Shown piece by piece: positions 33,489 through 42,664 of a stretch of 64,000 nucleotides of DNA. The position numbers and the translations under genes were made by a program. The notes beneath the pieces were generated by a model. That model was not told the DNA's origin, did no database searches, and saw only the letters and a program-made list of their open reading frames with translations. Within the stretch, counting starts at the first letter, position 1. Every line of letters begins with the position of its first letter. This DNA is from Occallatibacter savannae (GTDB taxonomy: Bacteria; Acidobacteriota; Terriglobia; Terriglobales; Acidobacteriaceae): positions 333,016-397,015 of the forward strand of contig NZ_QFFY01000002.1 in assembly GCF_003131205.1 (NCBI RefSeq). Reading direction: 5' to 3'.

Positions 33489-33701
33489 CTATTTCTCTTC
33501 GTGGGCCTCAAACCCGAGAAGCTTCATCCTCTTTATTGTCATATCGCTTTGTAAAAGCTTGTCGAGACTCGTCTGAATAGCTTTATGCGTAGTGGAGAGG
33601 GTGTCGCTGTGCTGTTCGCGTAAACGGCGGCTGTTTGAGACACTTTCACGTAGTTGAGCCGTGTATTCACGGATACGTATCACTATGTCTTCAAATTCCA
33701 T
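33489..33701 (-). CDS. Small helical protein
   Basis: 70 residues: a coiled-coil-like helix (MEFEDIVIRIREYTAQLRESVSNSRRLREQ) and a second helix, STTHKAIQTSLDKLLQSDMTIKRMK. Its second half resembles the C-terminal parts of the small proteins at 33776 and 58014 (pattern H..i..S...I.rsD..I..l). The ribosome site is weak. Unknown function. Confidence 0.5.
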   Translation of the reverse strand: MEFEDIVIRIREYTAQLRESVSNSRRLREQHSDTLSTTHKAIQTSLDKLLQSDMTIKRMKLLGFEAHEEK

Positions 33702-33775
33702 AGTGCTCGTATGATGGCATGAAAGCCAGAACAGATATTGTTAAGTGACGATAATCGTCGATTTAGTTCTGCTCG

Positions 33776-33964
33776 TCACTGTGGCTGCAAGTCGCGGATG
33801 ATGGCGTCAGAGCGTTTGATGAGCGCCCAGCTCCTTTCAATTGCTTCCCATGAGTGGCATAGACAGCAATCCGAATTCCGGTCTATGACGTGATAAAGGT
33901 TGAGCAGTTCACGGCTTGCAGCGACAAGATTGATAGAGCGTATCACCAAATCTCCGTCGTTCAT
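33776..33964 (-). CDS. Small helical protein, related pattern to 33489 and 58014
   Basis: About 62 residues from ATG 33964 (MNDGDLVIRSINLVAASREL), ending CHSWEAIERSWALIKRSDAIIRDLQ. The closing helix shares the spacing of His, Ser, Ile, Arg-(Ser/Thr)-Asp and Ile with the genes at 33489 and 58014. The track's earlier start (34027) overlaps the next small gene. Unknown function. Confidence 0.5.
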   Translation of the reverse strand: MNDGDLVIRSINLVAASRELLNLYHVIDRNSDCCLCHSWEAIERSWALIKRSDAIIRDLQPQ

Positions 33965-33989
33965 ACCAGAGAAGATGCAGACAATGTCG

Positions 33990-34166
33990 TCAGCGTTTGA
34001 CACACTGCACGGCCTCTGTCGCAACAACGATCACACCCCAACACAGCCCCAAGAGGGAATGGAACCAGAAAGGCTTCTTCATAGGAATGTGCTCTGAAAT
34101 CAGCAAAAACAGGATTAGGACGGCGTCTACGATCAATATCGCTTGTCCTTCAAGCGGTGAATACAT
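33990..34166 (-). CDS. Small two-helix membrane protein
   Basis: 58 residues from ATG 34166. Two hydrophobic segments (AILIVDAVLILFLLISEHI and FHSLLGLCWGVIVVATEAV) separated by a basic turn, PMKKPFW. A GTG three codons earlier is the track start. No family recognised. Confidence 0.5.
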   Translation of the reverse strand: MYSPLEGQAILIVDAVLILFLLISEHIPMKKPFWFHSLLGLCWGVIVVATEAVQCVKR

Positions 34167-34618
34167 AAGGCCCACATTCTAAGTAGTTTTACGTCCGTCG
34201 TTCATCCCACTTCGATAACGTTTCGTCACTGATGGTTGCGTAAGGAATTCATAAGACTCCCGTGCCCTCCCACTTTGGCTGTTCGTCCGATCCCTAGATT
34301 CGAGAGACATTCAACGGAAGCGTGATTCGTGCAGTCCAGAGGCATCTTTGAGTTGGTGTTTTGCGCCACCGCGGGGCAGGTGATGCAGAGCCAACTCGAC
34401 TCGAAATAGAGAACGGAGTTTAGATAATGGAGGTTCCCCAGCCCGCTTTTTGTGTTCTGATCGAGTCACCGGCACACTCGGACCTTTGCTGATCCTTCGC
34501 CTTCTAGGGTCCGAGTGCCGATAACACGCTCGAGCAGTTGCTCGGGAAGCAACGTTGCCGCCCGGAACGGGGACGCGGGTGGTGATGGCAGCAGTGCAGG
34601 CAGTTCCGAAAGAGAACC
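34167..34618. other. 452-base region with a long hairpin
   Basis: No gene seen. It holds a 51-base inverted repeat (34470-34520: CGGCACACTCGGACC and GGGTCCGAGTGCCG) and a small CGAGCA/TGCTCG hairpin just after it. It lies beyond the 3' end of the response-regulator gene and may be a terminator region or small RNA. Confidence 0.45.
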
Positions 34619-35200
34619 TCAGTGATGACTGTCGGAAATAGCGTCAAGGATGTAGCGCACCTTGGTCATGCAAGCAGGACAAGCCGCTTGCAATACTCCC
34701 TGCGACTCTGTACGCGGTTCTGAAAACGAGCGAAGGCAGTCTGGACAAGTCAGAACAACGTAGTCCTTGCCGTTTATCGGAATCCAGACCGGAGCCTTGT
34801 CGGGCTTTGGGAGATGCGGCCTGAGGGGTGAGAGTCCAATCAGTTCTTCGATCTTCGACGCAAGTTCTTCCGGCTTGTACTGACCCTTCAAGAGGAAAGC
34901 ATCCGCAAGAGGAGCGGTGATCCCAGTACCAAAAAACTCTCCGCTAATGGCTATGACAGGGATGTGCGGAAATCGCTGTCTGACGATTGACAGCAACTCG
35001 AAGCCGCTCATTCCCGGCATTCGCAAATCAGAGACGATCAAGTCCGGCAGAACGGAGCGGAGTTCCACGAGCGCACGAAAACCATCTTCAGCCGTTCGCA
35101 CTTCGTGGCCGAAAGTTTTCAGAATGAGAGCAGAAGTCTCCCTGAGTGCTTGGTCGTCATCTACAAACAGAATTCTGAGCTTGAACCCTTGTTGGCCCAT
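34619..35200 (-). CDS. Response regulator with C-terminal zinc-ribbon
   Basis: 193 residues. Receiver domain 1-125: acidic pair FVDDDQ, phospho-acceptor Asp in LPDLIVSDLRMPGMSG, Ser/Thr in PVIAISGE, and Lys in DAFLLKGQY. Instead of a known output domain the C-terminus carries two C-x2-C pairs (TCPDCLRSFSEP and ACPACMTKVRYIL), a zinc-ribbon-like tail. Encoded 27 bases after a second receiver protein and a few kb from a histidine kinase on the same strand. Confidence 0.85.
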   Translation of the reverse strand: MGQQGFKLRILFVDDDQALRETSALILKTFGHEVRTAEDGFRALVELRSVLPDLIVSDLRMPGMSGFELLSIVRQRFPHIPVIAISGEFFGTGITAPLADAFLLKGQYKPEELASKIEELIGLSPLRPHLPKPDKAPVWIPINGKDYVVLTCPDCLRSFSEPRTESQGVLQAACPACMTKVRYILDAISDSHH

Positions 35201-35227
35201 GTCTACGGCTCCGCTGACTGTATTCCG

Positions 35228-35728
35228 TCATTGTAATATCGCTGGCGTTATTGCTCTGAGCTTTTCGATTATCAGTGCCGGATAGACGGGCTTCGCAAAG
35301 ATTTCAAAGTCATGCCCTCGTTCTTGAGCAGCCTTCAACAGGTCAGCAGTTCCTTGATGCCCAGACACCAGCATGACCTTGCATTTCGGCAAAATTTTCC
35401 AGATTTCTAGAGCGGTCTCGATTCCGGTCATTCCGGTCATCACAACATCTGTGATAAGCGCATCGAACGGAGCGGATGTGGCGAGGCGTATCGCGTGCGG
35501 CCCACTGTATGCGCAATATGCGTTGAACCCGAAAGAATTCAGTATTTGACAGAGGGAATCGGCGACAAGATGCTCATCATCGACAACCAGCACGTTCAGT
35601 TTGCGGTTAGGGCCCGTCGTGGTGAGAATCTCCGAGACGTAAGAGCTACAGGGCTTGGATTTCCCTTTGCGAGAGTTGGTTGCACAATCGCGCGACTCTG
35701 CAGCATGAGGACTGCTTACCCGTGTCAT
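35228..35728 (-). CDS. Single-domain response regulator
   Basis: Receiver fold: NVLVVDDEHLVADSL, phospho-Asp in FDALITDVVMTGMTG, KVMLVSGHQG, and Lys in FEIFAKPVYP. No output domain. The start is uncertain: ATG 35728 leaves about 48 unconserved residues before the domain, and the track start 35800 is longer still; no good ribosome site is visible at either. Probably works with the receiver/zinc-ribbon protein just downstream and the kinase at 37753. Confidence 0.8.
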   Translation of the reverse strand: MTRVSSPHAAESRDCATNSRKGKSKPCSSYVSEILTTTGPNRKLNVLVVDDEHLVADSLCQILNSFGFNAYCAYSGPHAIRLATSAPFDALITDVVMTGMTGIETALEIWKILPKCKVMLVSGHQGTADLLKAAQERGHDFEIFAKPVYPALIIEKLRAITPAILQ

Positions 35729-36300
35729 GCAAGGCCGCGCCCGTTCTCGCCAGCACACCATGGAACCCTCGCTCTCCGAAGCCAATCTGGTCGATATCAA
35801 GAAAGGGTTGTGGCCGGATTACCGGCTACTCGGACCCTCGACCTGTCGGCTTGAATGGCGATCACAGTTCGACGCCAACTTGCTTTGCCACTCCCGAATC
35901 GGCAATCGATCACACGGCTTCAAGATAGGCGCTTAATTCGCTCAATGGCGTTAGTTGCGCTACAAGGGCGAGTTCCTTCGGTCGATATAGGAATGACCAT
36001 TCTCCTATCTGTTCCACCTGTATGTCTGGATCGAAGGCTGATGCGGTGATGCCTTTGACGGATTTTCGCTTCAGTTTCGAGTGGCACTGTCTTCGACTTG
36101 CCGCAACGTCACTGGTGGCTGTCACGCAAGCTGAACGCGGGTTCTCGAATGTCCTTCTCTAGAACCGGCGTTCAGAGCTACCAAAGAGCAATATGCATGC
36201 ACATTTGTGGAATGTGCAATCCGGCTGCTTCACGGTAGGCTTGAACATCCCTCAACGTCCGGCGGCGGGGTCGCCTCGGATGGCGGGAATAAAGCTAGTG
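35729..36300. other. 572-base divergent region
   Basis: Separates the response regulators (minus) from the PilZ-like gene (plus). A minus-strand 71-codon ORF (35910..36125) has a fairly protein-like end (IQVEQIGEWSFLYRPKELAL) but no ribosome site and a weak start, so it is not called. No repeat or RNA gene recognised. Confidence 0.4.
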
Positions 36301-36792
36301 ATGACGATGAACATGACAACTGCTATTGAGGTAGAACACTCCACATTTCAAGTCATTCAGGGCGCTGCCAAGCCATACATGAAGCGGCTTTTACGGTGGA
36401 TTTTTCCTGAGAAACGCATTGCGAACCGTTTTGTAGAGCCGCCCATTATCGCCTATCTTGGCACCGTCCGTGGTTCCGCTGAGTTCAGAATCGGTGATTT
36501 TAGCGTGAGCGGTTTCTACATGATCACGGAAGAGCGTTGGATTGCCGGAACATCGTTCCCTGTCACCCTCGAGCGCGTGGATACGGCAGGCATAGGTCGA
36601 ATCCTCACCGTAACCGCAACTGTCGTCCGGACGGGAAAGAATGGTGTCGGTTTCTCTTTCGTTCCACCTCCCAGTGAAGACTGGATCAAGACTGAGGACA
36701 GTGGGACAACTGTGGTGGACATGACTCGAGTCGCCGACTTCCTAAGCGGACTTCCGTTTGCTCAACCTGATGAGGAACTGATGACTGTTTGA
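36301..36792 (+). CDS. PilZ-like domain protein
   Basis: About 163 residues from ATG 36301; several in-frame ATGs (36280, 36307, 36313) make the start uncertain. The central part, IIAYLGTVRGSAEFRIGDFSVSGFYMITEERWIAGTSFPVTLERV ... TVTATVVRTGKNGVGFSFV, has the strand order of acidobacterial PilZ-type domains. The c-di-GMP-binding RxxxR is not clear, so binding is uncertain. Surrounded by two-component genes. Confidence 0.6.
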   Translation: MTMNMTTAIEVEHSTFQVIQGAAKPYMKRLLRWIFPEKRIANRFVEPPIIAYLGTVRGSAEFRIGDFSVSGFYMITEERWIAGTSFPVTLERVDTAGIGRILTVTATVVRTGKNGVGFSFVPPPSEDWIKTEDSGTTVVDMTRVADFLSGLPFAQPDEELMTV

Positions 36793-36970
36793 GCTTCCGG
36801 GCGGGTGCTCCCTGTAGGGAGTTTCGATCAACACGTGTTTTCGCGTCGGAAAACGAAGGTTAGGGTCGTCTATTCGGGGTGAAGAGGGACCGGATTTCGT
36901 TCGCGTCTTGCTGTTGATCCATCTCAACGACTTCGAGATGTCCTACGATGCCGACAGAACAGAAGGTTGA

Positions 36971-37582
36971 TCAGTTGACGTTAGTTCGCGTGTAGTCCAG
37001 TTCCGTGACCTTGACTTCATGCCCATTGTGATCCTCGTACCCCTCTTCGATGTACTGATCGCGACCGATGATCTTCAAGACCATGCGAGTTTTGACTCTG
37101 ATTCCGGGTTCCGACTCAACCTCTCCGACGAAGGTTATAGTGTTCCTGATCCGGTCGTAGGTCCCTTCTGAGGACAGGATTCCCGTGTCCCAATGGTTAT
37201 CGATCATTGCACGTACAAATCTCTCCTTTGCATTGTCATATCCTTCGAGGCTCATGTCTTTGTATGGAACCTCCGGCCCATCGGACCACGGCATCTTTAA
37301 TTTCTCCCCCGTAGTTTCAGTCAGAAAGTAACGACCACCCCAGACCGGCTTTCTGGTGAAGGTACCTCTAAACTCAAGCGGCTTCTGGTTCGGATCATCT
37401 GAGAAGTGCTTGCCCGTAAATCTCCATTCGCCGACCAACTCGTTTAGAACTTTGTGATTCTCACCGGGCTTCGAAAGTTCGATCATGTGCCGCATGTCTG
37501 TCTCTGCTGGCTGCTGAGACATCCCAATGCTGGAGAACGCAAAACCAATAAGCATCGAAGCGACTACAGTTTGTCGATTCAT
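36971..37582 (-). CDS. DUF1579 family exported protein
   Basis: 203 residues with a signal peptide (MNRQTVVASMLIGFAFSSIGMSQ). DUF1579 body: HKVLNELVGEWRFTGK, KPLEFRGTFTRKPVWGGRYFLTETTGE, LEGYDNAKERFV, and GTYD..RNTITFVGEVE. Lipocalin-like barrel by family knowledge; ligand unknown. Common in acidobacteria. Confidence 0.82.
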   Translation of the reverse strand: MNRQTVVASMLIGFAFSSIGMSQQPAETDMRHMIELSKPGENHKVLNELVGEWRFTGKHFSDDPNQKPLEFRGTFTRKPVWGGRYFLTETTGEKLKMPWSDGPEVPYKDMSLEGYDNAKERFVRAMIDNHWDTGILSSEGTYDRIRNTITFVGEVESEPGIRVKTRMVLKIIGRDQYIEEGYEDHNGHEVKVTELDYTRTNVN

Positions 37583-37752
37583 TAGCTCTCCTCTGGTCGG
37601 AGCGTCAGCCGCGCCGTTCGGGAAAGGGTGGCTGGCTCAAGGACACAATTAGAACATCTACATCGGGTTGTTTCGAGCGCAGAATTCAGCAGTCACCGTC
37701 TTGCCCGGAAATGGCCCCCTTCTTCGGTAAAGCTCCAGCATGCTTCCTTTTG

Positions 37753-39540
37753 TTACGGCATCAGACCCTCGGCGTTGCTGGTCGATGCTTGATTCACCTC
37801 CGCGATGACCGCAGGAAGAAATAAGCGAAAGGTGGTTCCATGTCTCTCACCTTCCGTCTTTGATCGGAAGCGAATGCTTCCTTCGTGTTTTTCAACAAGC
37901 TGCCGCGTCACCCAGAGTCCCAATCCTGTCCCAGTACTCCCTTTGGTCGTGTAAAACGGCTCGAAGATCGAAGCACGCTTTGCAGATTCGATCCCGCCTC
38001 CCGAATCGGATACCGTAATGGCGGCTCCAACTCGACCCGACTTCCTTTCTGTCTCTTTCCGAAGCGCAATATGAATGGAACCGCCGGCCGCGCAAGCATC
38101 CAGTGCATTGGAGAGCAGGTTGGATAGAATTTGCCTAAATTCTCCCGGAGACCCGAACACTTCTACGTCACTTCGTAGGGTTGTCTCGAGAGTCACTCCC
38201 TTAACAGTTGCCCGTGCGGAGTAGAACGCAACGGTCTGGTTAAGCTGATCGGCAGCACTGAACAGCTTCAGAGCCGTCCCATCGCGGAAAAATCCCAAGG
38301 ACTGCCGCGTGATGTGAGCAATGCGATCTACTTCGACTGCTGCTTGTTGAATTAGTGGTTTGGCGCTGGAGCCCTCAACCCGTGCTTCAGCTAGGAATAG
38401 CAGGTTGGTTAGCGCCTCAAGGGGGTTGTTAACTTCATGCGCAATCGCCGCACTGAGACGCCCGGCAGAAGCCAGCTTCTCTGCTTTCAGGAGAGCATCT
38501 TCGGCCTTTCGTCGATCCGTGATGTCGCGAAATGTCAGCACAACTCCAACCATCTCGCCAGTGTGGTCGATGATCGGAGCAGCACTGTCATCGATATGAG
38601 CCTCTCCGCCATCCCGGCGGACGAGGATAGTGTGGTTTGCGAGACCGACTACTGTTCCGAATCGGCGCACCTTCTCAACAGGTGATTCAACGATTGCTCT
38701 GGATGTAGCATTCATGATCCTGAACACCTCGCTCAATGGCCTGTTCTCTGCATCCACGCTTAGCCATCCCGTAAGCCTCTCGGCCACGACGTTCATCAGG
38801 ATGATCTTGCCGTCCTTATTGCAAGCGATTACAGCGTCCCCAATGCTCCGCAAAGTCGTTCGTAGCCATGCTTCCTGTTCAATGGCGAACTGACGTTCCC
38901 TTGCAGCTTGCTCAAGTTGTTGCTCGTAAGCTCGGCTGAGTCGGCGCAAACTGTTGGCAGTGAAGAGACCAATCAGAATTGCTCCCACTGCGAGTGCGGC
39001 AAGGACTGTGCCGTTAAGAGTTCTCGACGAGAAAATAAATGATTGTTCGCGAGATTCTCGAAGGCCTTCTTCGACCGCGATGAAATCATCGATTTCAGCA
39101 CGAAGGGCATCCATGATCTGCTTCCGCTCGATACCTGCGCGAAGACTCGCATCTCCCTCCACGCCAGATTTCGCGCCGAGTCGCCATCGAGAATAAGTGG
39201 AACGGATATTCGTCAATCTGCTGAGTTGACCGGGATTGTCAGAAACAAGTTGAAACAACTGCGCAAACTGCTCTTCTATTCTGTGGTCGGCTTTCTCGAA
39301 CGGCTCTAAGAATTGCTTATCTCTGAACGCGATGTAGCCCCGTAAACCCGTCTCCTGATCGATGATGAGCTTTGTGAGCAGATTTGCGCTTGAGATCACC
39401 TGATCCGTGTGGTCAACGAGGATGGCTCGGTCCTCAAGCTGGTGGATCGTTCGCGCCATCAGGAAGAAGGCTGAAATGAGAATGGCCACTGGAAATGCAA
39501 ACGCCCGGAGAAGCAGGTTCCGGAAGACCCGCTTGTTCAT
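37753..39540 (-). CDS. CHASE3-PAS sensor histidine kinase
   Basis: About 595 residues from ATG 39540. First membrane helix (FRNLLLRAFAFPVAILISAFFLMA), CHASE3 sensor (DHTDQVISSANLLTKLIIDQETGLRGYI...), second helix (LAALAVGAILIGLFTANSLRR), PAS (LRSIGDAVIACNKDGKIILMN...VLTFRDITDR), HisKA with the phospho-His in LSAAIAHEVNNPLEAL, and HATPase with N-box NLLSNALDAC, DSGGGI and GTGLGLWV. No receiver domain, so the two nearby response regulators are candidate partners. Upstream DNA has paired direct repeats and a palindrome. Confidence 0.92.
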   Translation of the reverse strand: MNKRVFRNLLLRAFAFPVAILISAFFLMARTIHQLEDRAILVDHTDQVISSANLLTKLIIDQETGLRGYIAFRDKQFLEPFEKADHRIEEQFAQLFQLVSDNPGQLSRLTNIRSTYSRWRLGAKSGVEGDASLRAGIERKQIMDALRAEIDDFIAVEEGLRESREQSFIFSSRTLNGTVLAALAVGAILIGLFTANSLRRLSRAYEQQLEQAARERQFAIEQEAWLRTTLRSIGDAVIACNKDGKIILMNVVAERLTGWLSVDAENRPLSEVFRIMNATSRAIVESPVEKVRRFGTVVGLANHTILVRRDGGEAHIDDSAAPIIDHTGEMVGVVLTFRDITDRRKAEDALLKAEKLASAGRLSAAIAHEVNNPLEALTNLLFLAEARVEGSSAKPLIQQAAVEVDRIAHITRQSLGFFRDGTALKLFSAADQLNQTVAFYSARATVKGVTLETTLRSDVEVFGSPGEFRQILSNLLSNALDACAAGGSIHIALRKETERKSGRVGAAITVSDSGGGIESAKRASIFEPFYTTKGSTGTGLGLWVTRQLVEKHEGSIRFRSKTEGERHGTTFRLFLPAVIAEVNQASTSNAEGLMP

Positions 39541-39879
39541 GAGGCCATCTTTGGGGCGCAGTTCAGCTTCTTCCATCCGTCCGTTTGCTCTCCTTCATAG
39601 CGGAGATGTCCCCGTCTTTCCGAGATCACGAGGCGCGAAAATTTGAACTAGTGTGCTGTCTTGCAGGACTCCTCAGCGAGCGGGTGAGCGCATCAGACGC
39701 TTCTAGGGAAACCAGAGTACCAATGGTAAGCGAGGCGTGTAAATTGCTCCCGCAGCTAACGGCTGGTTCACCTGTACACATGCATCGATTTGATCATATG
39801 GTATTTGATCAAGCTTTTTGTTGATTCAACAAGACTCGGCTGTTCGATCTAAACGCTACCTTTGTACAATCGACCCGCA
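39541..39879. other. 339-base divergent promoter region
   Basis: Lies between the histidine kinase and the small gene at 39880. It contains GGCTGGTTCA (39761), a direct repeat ATTTGATCA at 39788 and 39803 (15-base period) and the 15-base palindrome TTGTTGATTCAACAA at 39818-39832. No gene seen. Confidence 0.5.
39788..39832. promoter_or_regulatory. Direct repeat plus palindrome, operator candidate
   Basis: ATTTGATCA twice, 15 bases apart, followed seven bases later by the perfect seven-base-arm palindrome TTGTTGA-T-TCAACAA. The AT-rich setting between divergent genes fits an operator for one or both. Confidence 0.45.
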
Positions 39880-40155
39880 ATGTCCAACTCAACTAGTGTT
39901 TGTCTGCTATCGGTTCTAGGCCGAGCATTCGAGCTTCGTGTCCGATTTGAGAAGTCGAATCTCTGGGTTTGGTCTATTTGCATGTCGGACGGATCGCTAC
40001 TGCAAGAAGGGCATGAGTCAACTCCGACTGAAGCGCAAGTCGCTGCCCAATCCGCATTTGAACAGCGACTCGAATGGGCTGGACTCTATCGGTGTGCTCC
40101 CAGTGTCTTCCGCTGGGAGGAACTGCTCATTCCAGAGTTTCTGCCCAGCGCGTAG
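39880..40155 (+). CDS. Small protein, paralogue of the gene at 61730
   Basis: 91 residues from ATG 39880 (MSNSTSVCLLSV); the track start is a TTG six codons earlier. Sequence ELRVRFEKSNLWVWSICMS ... AQVAAQSAFEQRLEWAGLY ... WEELL aligns without gaps over 66 positions with the product of 61730-61984, about half of them identical by hand count. Family not recognised. Confidence 0.65.
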   Translation: MSNSTSVCLLSVLGRAFELRVRFEKSNLWVWSICMSDGSLLQEGHESTPTEAQVAAQSAFEQRLEWAGLYRCAPSVFRWEELLIPEFLPSA

Positions 40156-40251
40156 AAGAGGACCATGCTTCACCATTAAGGCCCGTCTGAGAGTACCCCG
40201 GCCTTGCTTAACGAGAAATTCAGTTCTGCGTATGAGGTAGATGGTGACCGA

Positions 40252-40671
40252 ATGTTCGGCAAAGTGCGAAAGTACGACGTCATACAACGAGAGAAGCTCG
40301 ACGAATTGATCTTCAGAGTCGAGACAGGACAGCAGCAGATGTCATGGAAGGCCTATCAAAGGCTTAAGGCGAACGCACAGGAGCTAACGAATAGAGAAGT
40401 CCGCCTCTCTGCGGCTCAGAACGGCTCCACCTGTGAGGCGCAGCTTAGGCTCTATCGAAAGGCTCGACACCTAGAGCGAATGGAGGCAATGGTGAGCCGA
40501 CACCTTGCGCTACACCCTGAAGACCAAAGCATGGACCCACTCATCGAAGCACTCGGCTCAGCAAGAGCCGGGAAAGACCTTGACCCGGAACTGATCCGTA
40601 AGTTCCGGAAAAAGTTCGATTATTTGTATGCGAATCGCCCAGTGCCCCCCCACTCAGGGACAAAGCGATAG
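40252..40671 (+). CDS. Hypothetical helical protein
   Basis: About 139 residues from ATG 40252 (MFGKVRKYDVIQREKLDELIF); the track start at 40204 is a TTG. Rich in charged helices (MEAMVSRHLALHPEDQ, LIRKFRKKFDYLYANR). No motif recognised. Ends six bases before a GGCTGGTTCA repeat. Confidence 0.5.
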   Translation: MFGKVRKYDVIQREKLDELIFRVETGQQQMSWKAYQRLKANAQELTNREVRLSAAQNGSTCEAQLRLYRKARHLERMEAMVSRHLALHPEDQSMDPLIEALGSARAGKDLDPELIRKFRKKFDYLYANRPVPPHSGTKR

Positions 40672-40783
40672 CGACGGGCTGGTTCAAAGCGAGGATGAAA
40701 AGGCACAGAGAAGAGGTGTTGACCTCAGACTCAATCTTTTTCGCATCGGTACTCCATCGACCATTGTGAAAGCATCGGACGAA

Positions 40784-41035
40784 ATGCAAGACCTTCAAGA
40801 TCGCGATTCTGAACCGGCGAATCCGCTCGGGTTTCTCGGTGTGGCAGTCGCAGTTCTCGGCATTTGTCCTCTTCCCGAGCCTCTAAGACTGGCATGTCTC
40901 GCCGCCGCATCTATTCTGCTTCCTGTCTTCTTTCAATCCCAAGAAAGTTGGCCTTCCTCGATGCGCTGGATGCTTTACTTACTCGCTAATTGCTTCCTTG
41001 CCTACGTCGCATGGTGTGTTCTTCGACAGAGGTAG
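40784..41035 (+). CDS. Small membrane protein
   Basis: 83 residues from ATG 40784. Hydrophobic segments PLGFLGVAVAVLGICPL, LRLACLAAASILLPVFF and WMLYLLANCFLAYVAWCVL. The track ORF starts at 40628 inside the previous gene in another frame; that part looks non-coding. No family recognised. Confidence 0.5.
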   Translation: MQDLQDRDSEPANPLGFLGVAVAVLGICPLPEPLRLACLAAASILLPVFFQSQESWPSSMRWMLYLLANCFLAYVAWCVLRQR

Positions 41036-41172
41036 GAGCAAACCCTATCTGTTCCGAGCGCGTAGGACAGACAAGCGGGGATGCCCGCCTTCACCGTGGG
41101 TCGAGTTCGAACGTGGTGCGTGCACCAGCGTGCGTCTGCTATCGTGCGGATTAACCCGAAGGTGTTGCGCCG

Positions 41173-41370
41173 ATGTACTCGTCAGGGCAACTGCTGATTC
41201 TCGTTCTCATGCCGCCATGCCTTGCTGCACTCGTATGGCTGGGCTTCCGGTCGATACTGGCCGAATACGTAGATGCCCGTCCATTCCTGAAAAGGTATGG
41301 CTTTTGGCTCCATTTGGCTCTCGCATATATATGGATGACTGCTGTGTTCCTGATCGAGAACAGGCGGTGA
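41173..41370 (+). CDS. Small two-helix membrane protein
   Basis: 65 residues: MYSSGQLLILVLMPPCLAALVWLGF, then a charged turn (ILAEYVDARPFLKRYG), then FWLHLALAYIWMTAVFLIE. No strong ribosome site, and the function is unknown. Confidence 0.5.
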   Translation: MYSSGQLLILVLMPPCLAALVWLGFRSILAEYVDARPFLKRYGFWLHLALAYIWMTAVFLIENRR

Positions 41371-41425
41371 TCCTCATGCGCCCCGAACCGGAACTGTTGG
41401 ATTTTGGTTTGTCCGGCTGTCCGGA

Positions 41426-41713
41426 CTAGCGACGGGAGGCGAAGGATGCACTTCGGGAGCGTTTTCCGGAGAGAATGCCACCTTCCGAGTCTATCGCTCT
41501 TTCGCATTGCTCATATTCAGCAAGTGCGGCACTGTATTTGTGCATGTCCTCGACGACACATTCGAGCCGCTTAGCCCAGAGCCGATAAGATTTTTTGCTC
41601 AAGCTGCCAGAAGACATGACGGTGGTGAGCCGCTGTTTTCTGCTGGCAAGCTCCTCAAGCTTCGACTGAAGGAAGTCTATTCTTCTCGCCTTGATGTGAT
41701 TCGCATTCATCAT
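41426..41713 (-). CDS. Small coiled-coil protein
   Basis: About 95 residues from ATG 41713 (MMNANHIKARRIDFLQSKLEELASRKQRLTTV), helical throughout, with a Ser/Arg-rich end. The track start at 41821 adds a Pro-rich stretch without support. Unknown function. Confidence 0.45.
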   Translation of the reverse strand: MMNANHIKARRIDFLQSKLEELASRKQRLTTVMSSGSLSKKSYRLWAKRLECVVEDMHKYSAALAEYEQCERAIDSEGGILSGKRSRSASFASRR

Positions 41714-42070
41714 TGAGATGCGGCATCCTCGCCACTGATTTTCAGACTCGGGCAGCAACAAGTCAGCAGTTGCGCCGAGTCGGCAGTCGGGCGGCGTGCC
41801 TGTAGGATGAACGACAGGCACAGCATATTAGATGTTTCGAAAATGCGAGAGATGTATGTACCTCCTGTGAAGCACTTGCTTGCTTAGTCATCGATTAGCC
41901 GGGGGCACCGTGGTTCTGAGGTCAACTTCTTGTCAGCCGCTGTTGCTCGGGAATCGTTAAGGATATGTGGACTTCCGGAGAGACAACGGTCCGTGACCAT
42001 GCGGGACTTTCAGCATTGATCGTGTCCACCCATCCGGAGGATGGCATCTCATCCGGTGAGGAGGTTACCC

Positions 42071-42277
42071 ATGGCAAAACTCACAACCGCAAAGAAGAAT
42101 GCGGAACCGAAAAGCGATTTCGGGCTTCCGGAGAAACGCAAATATCCCATGCCGGACGCGGCTCACGCCCGCAATGCAAAAGCACGGGCCTCGCAAGCCG
42201 AGCATGAGGGCAAGTTGAGTGCGGCTGACAAGCAGAAGGTTGATCGCAAGGCGGATAAGCTTCTGAAGCAGAAGTGA
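42071..42277 (+). CDS. Small basic conserved protein (DUF6582-like)
   Basis: 68 residues from ATG 42071, which has GAGGAGG just upstream. MAKLTTAKKNAEPKSDFGLPEKRKYPMPDAAHARNAKARASQ... with a Lys-rich tail belongs to a small family common on phages, plasmids and soil-bacterial chromosomes. Role unknown. The ATG at 42041 in the track lies before the ribosome site. Confidence 0.75.
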   Translation: MAKLTTAKKNAEPKSDFGLPEKRKYPMPDAAHARNAKARASQAEHEGKLSAADKQKVDRKADKLLKQK

Positions 42278-42323
42278 AGGGAAACCAGACCGGACTTGAA
42301 ACTTTCTTCGCGATCCTGCCCTG

Positions 42324-42476
42324 ATGTCCCCCGATTTGTTCGTTGCTCCGCCGAACTGGGTGCTCGACACAGACTTATGCGGGTGTGCGGGAAAGCCGTG
42401 CGCTAAAAACTCAAACACCCGCCGTGAGCTTGTTCGGCAGGTGCTGGAGCAACACTGGCTTCATCTAGAAGCCTAG
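42324..42476 (+). CDS. 50-residue Cys-containing ORF
   Basis: Too short for the track. MSPDLFVAPPNWVLDTDLCGCAGKPCAKN..., then RRELVRQVLEQHWLHLEA. Has a C-x-C-x4-C cluster. Begins 47 bases after the preceding gene, without a clear ribosome site. Weakly supported. Confidence 0.35.
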   Translation: MSPDLFVAPPNWVLDTDLCGCAGKPCAKNSNTRRELVRQVLEQHWLHLEA

Positions 42477-42664
42477 AACAAGCCGAGCCCCAAGCGGAAT
42501 TCCACATTTAGGGGAGTTCGACCCTGCCTTTGGTTCAAACTGAAATGATCTCGTCCTGTTGCTTGCCATTCAGTAGCAAACGACCACGCCGAGTTAATCC
42601 GTTCACAGACGATCCACCAGCATTGCGAGTCTAGTATCGACCTTGGTATGAGAAACGCAAAAGT

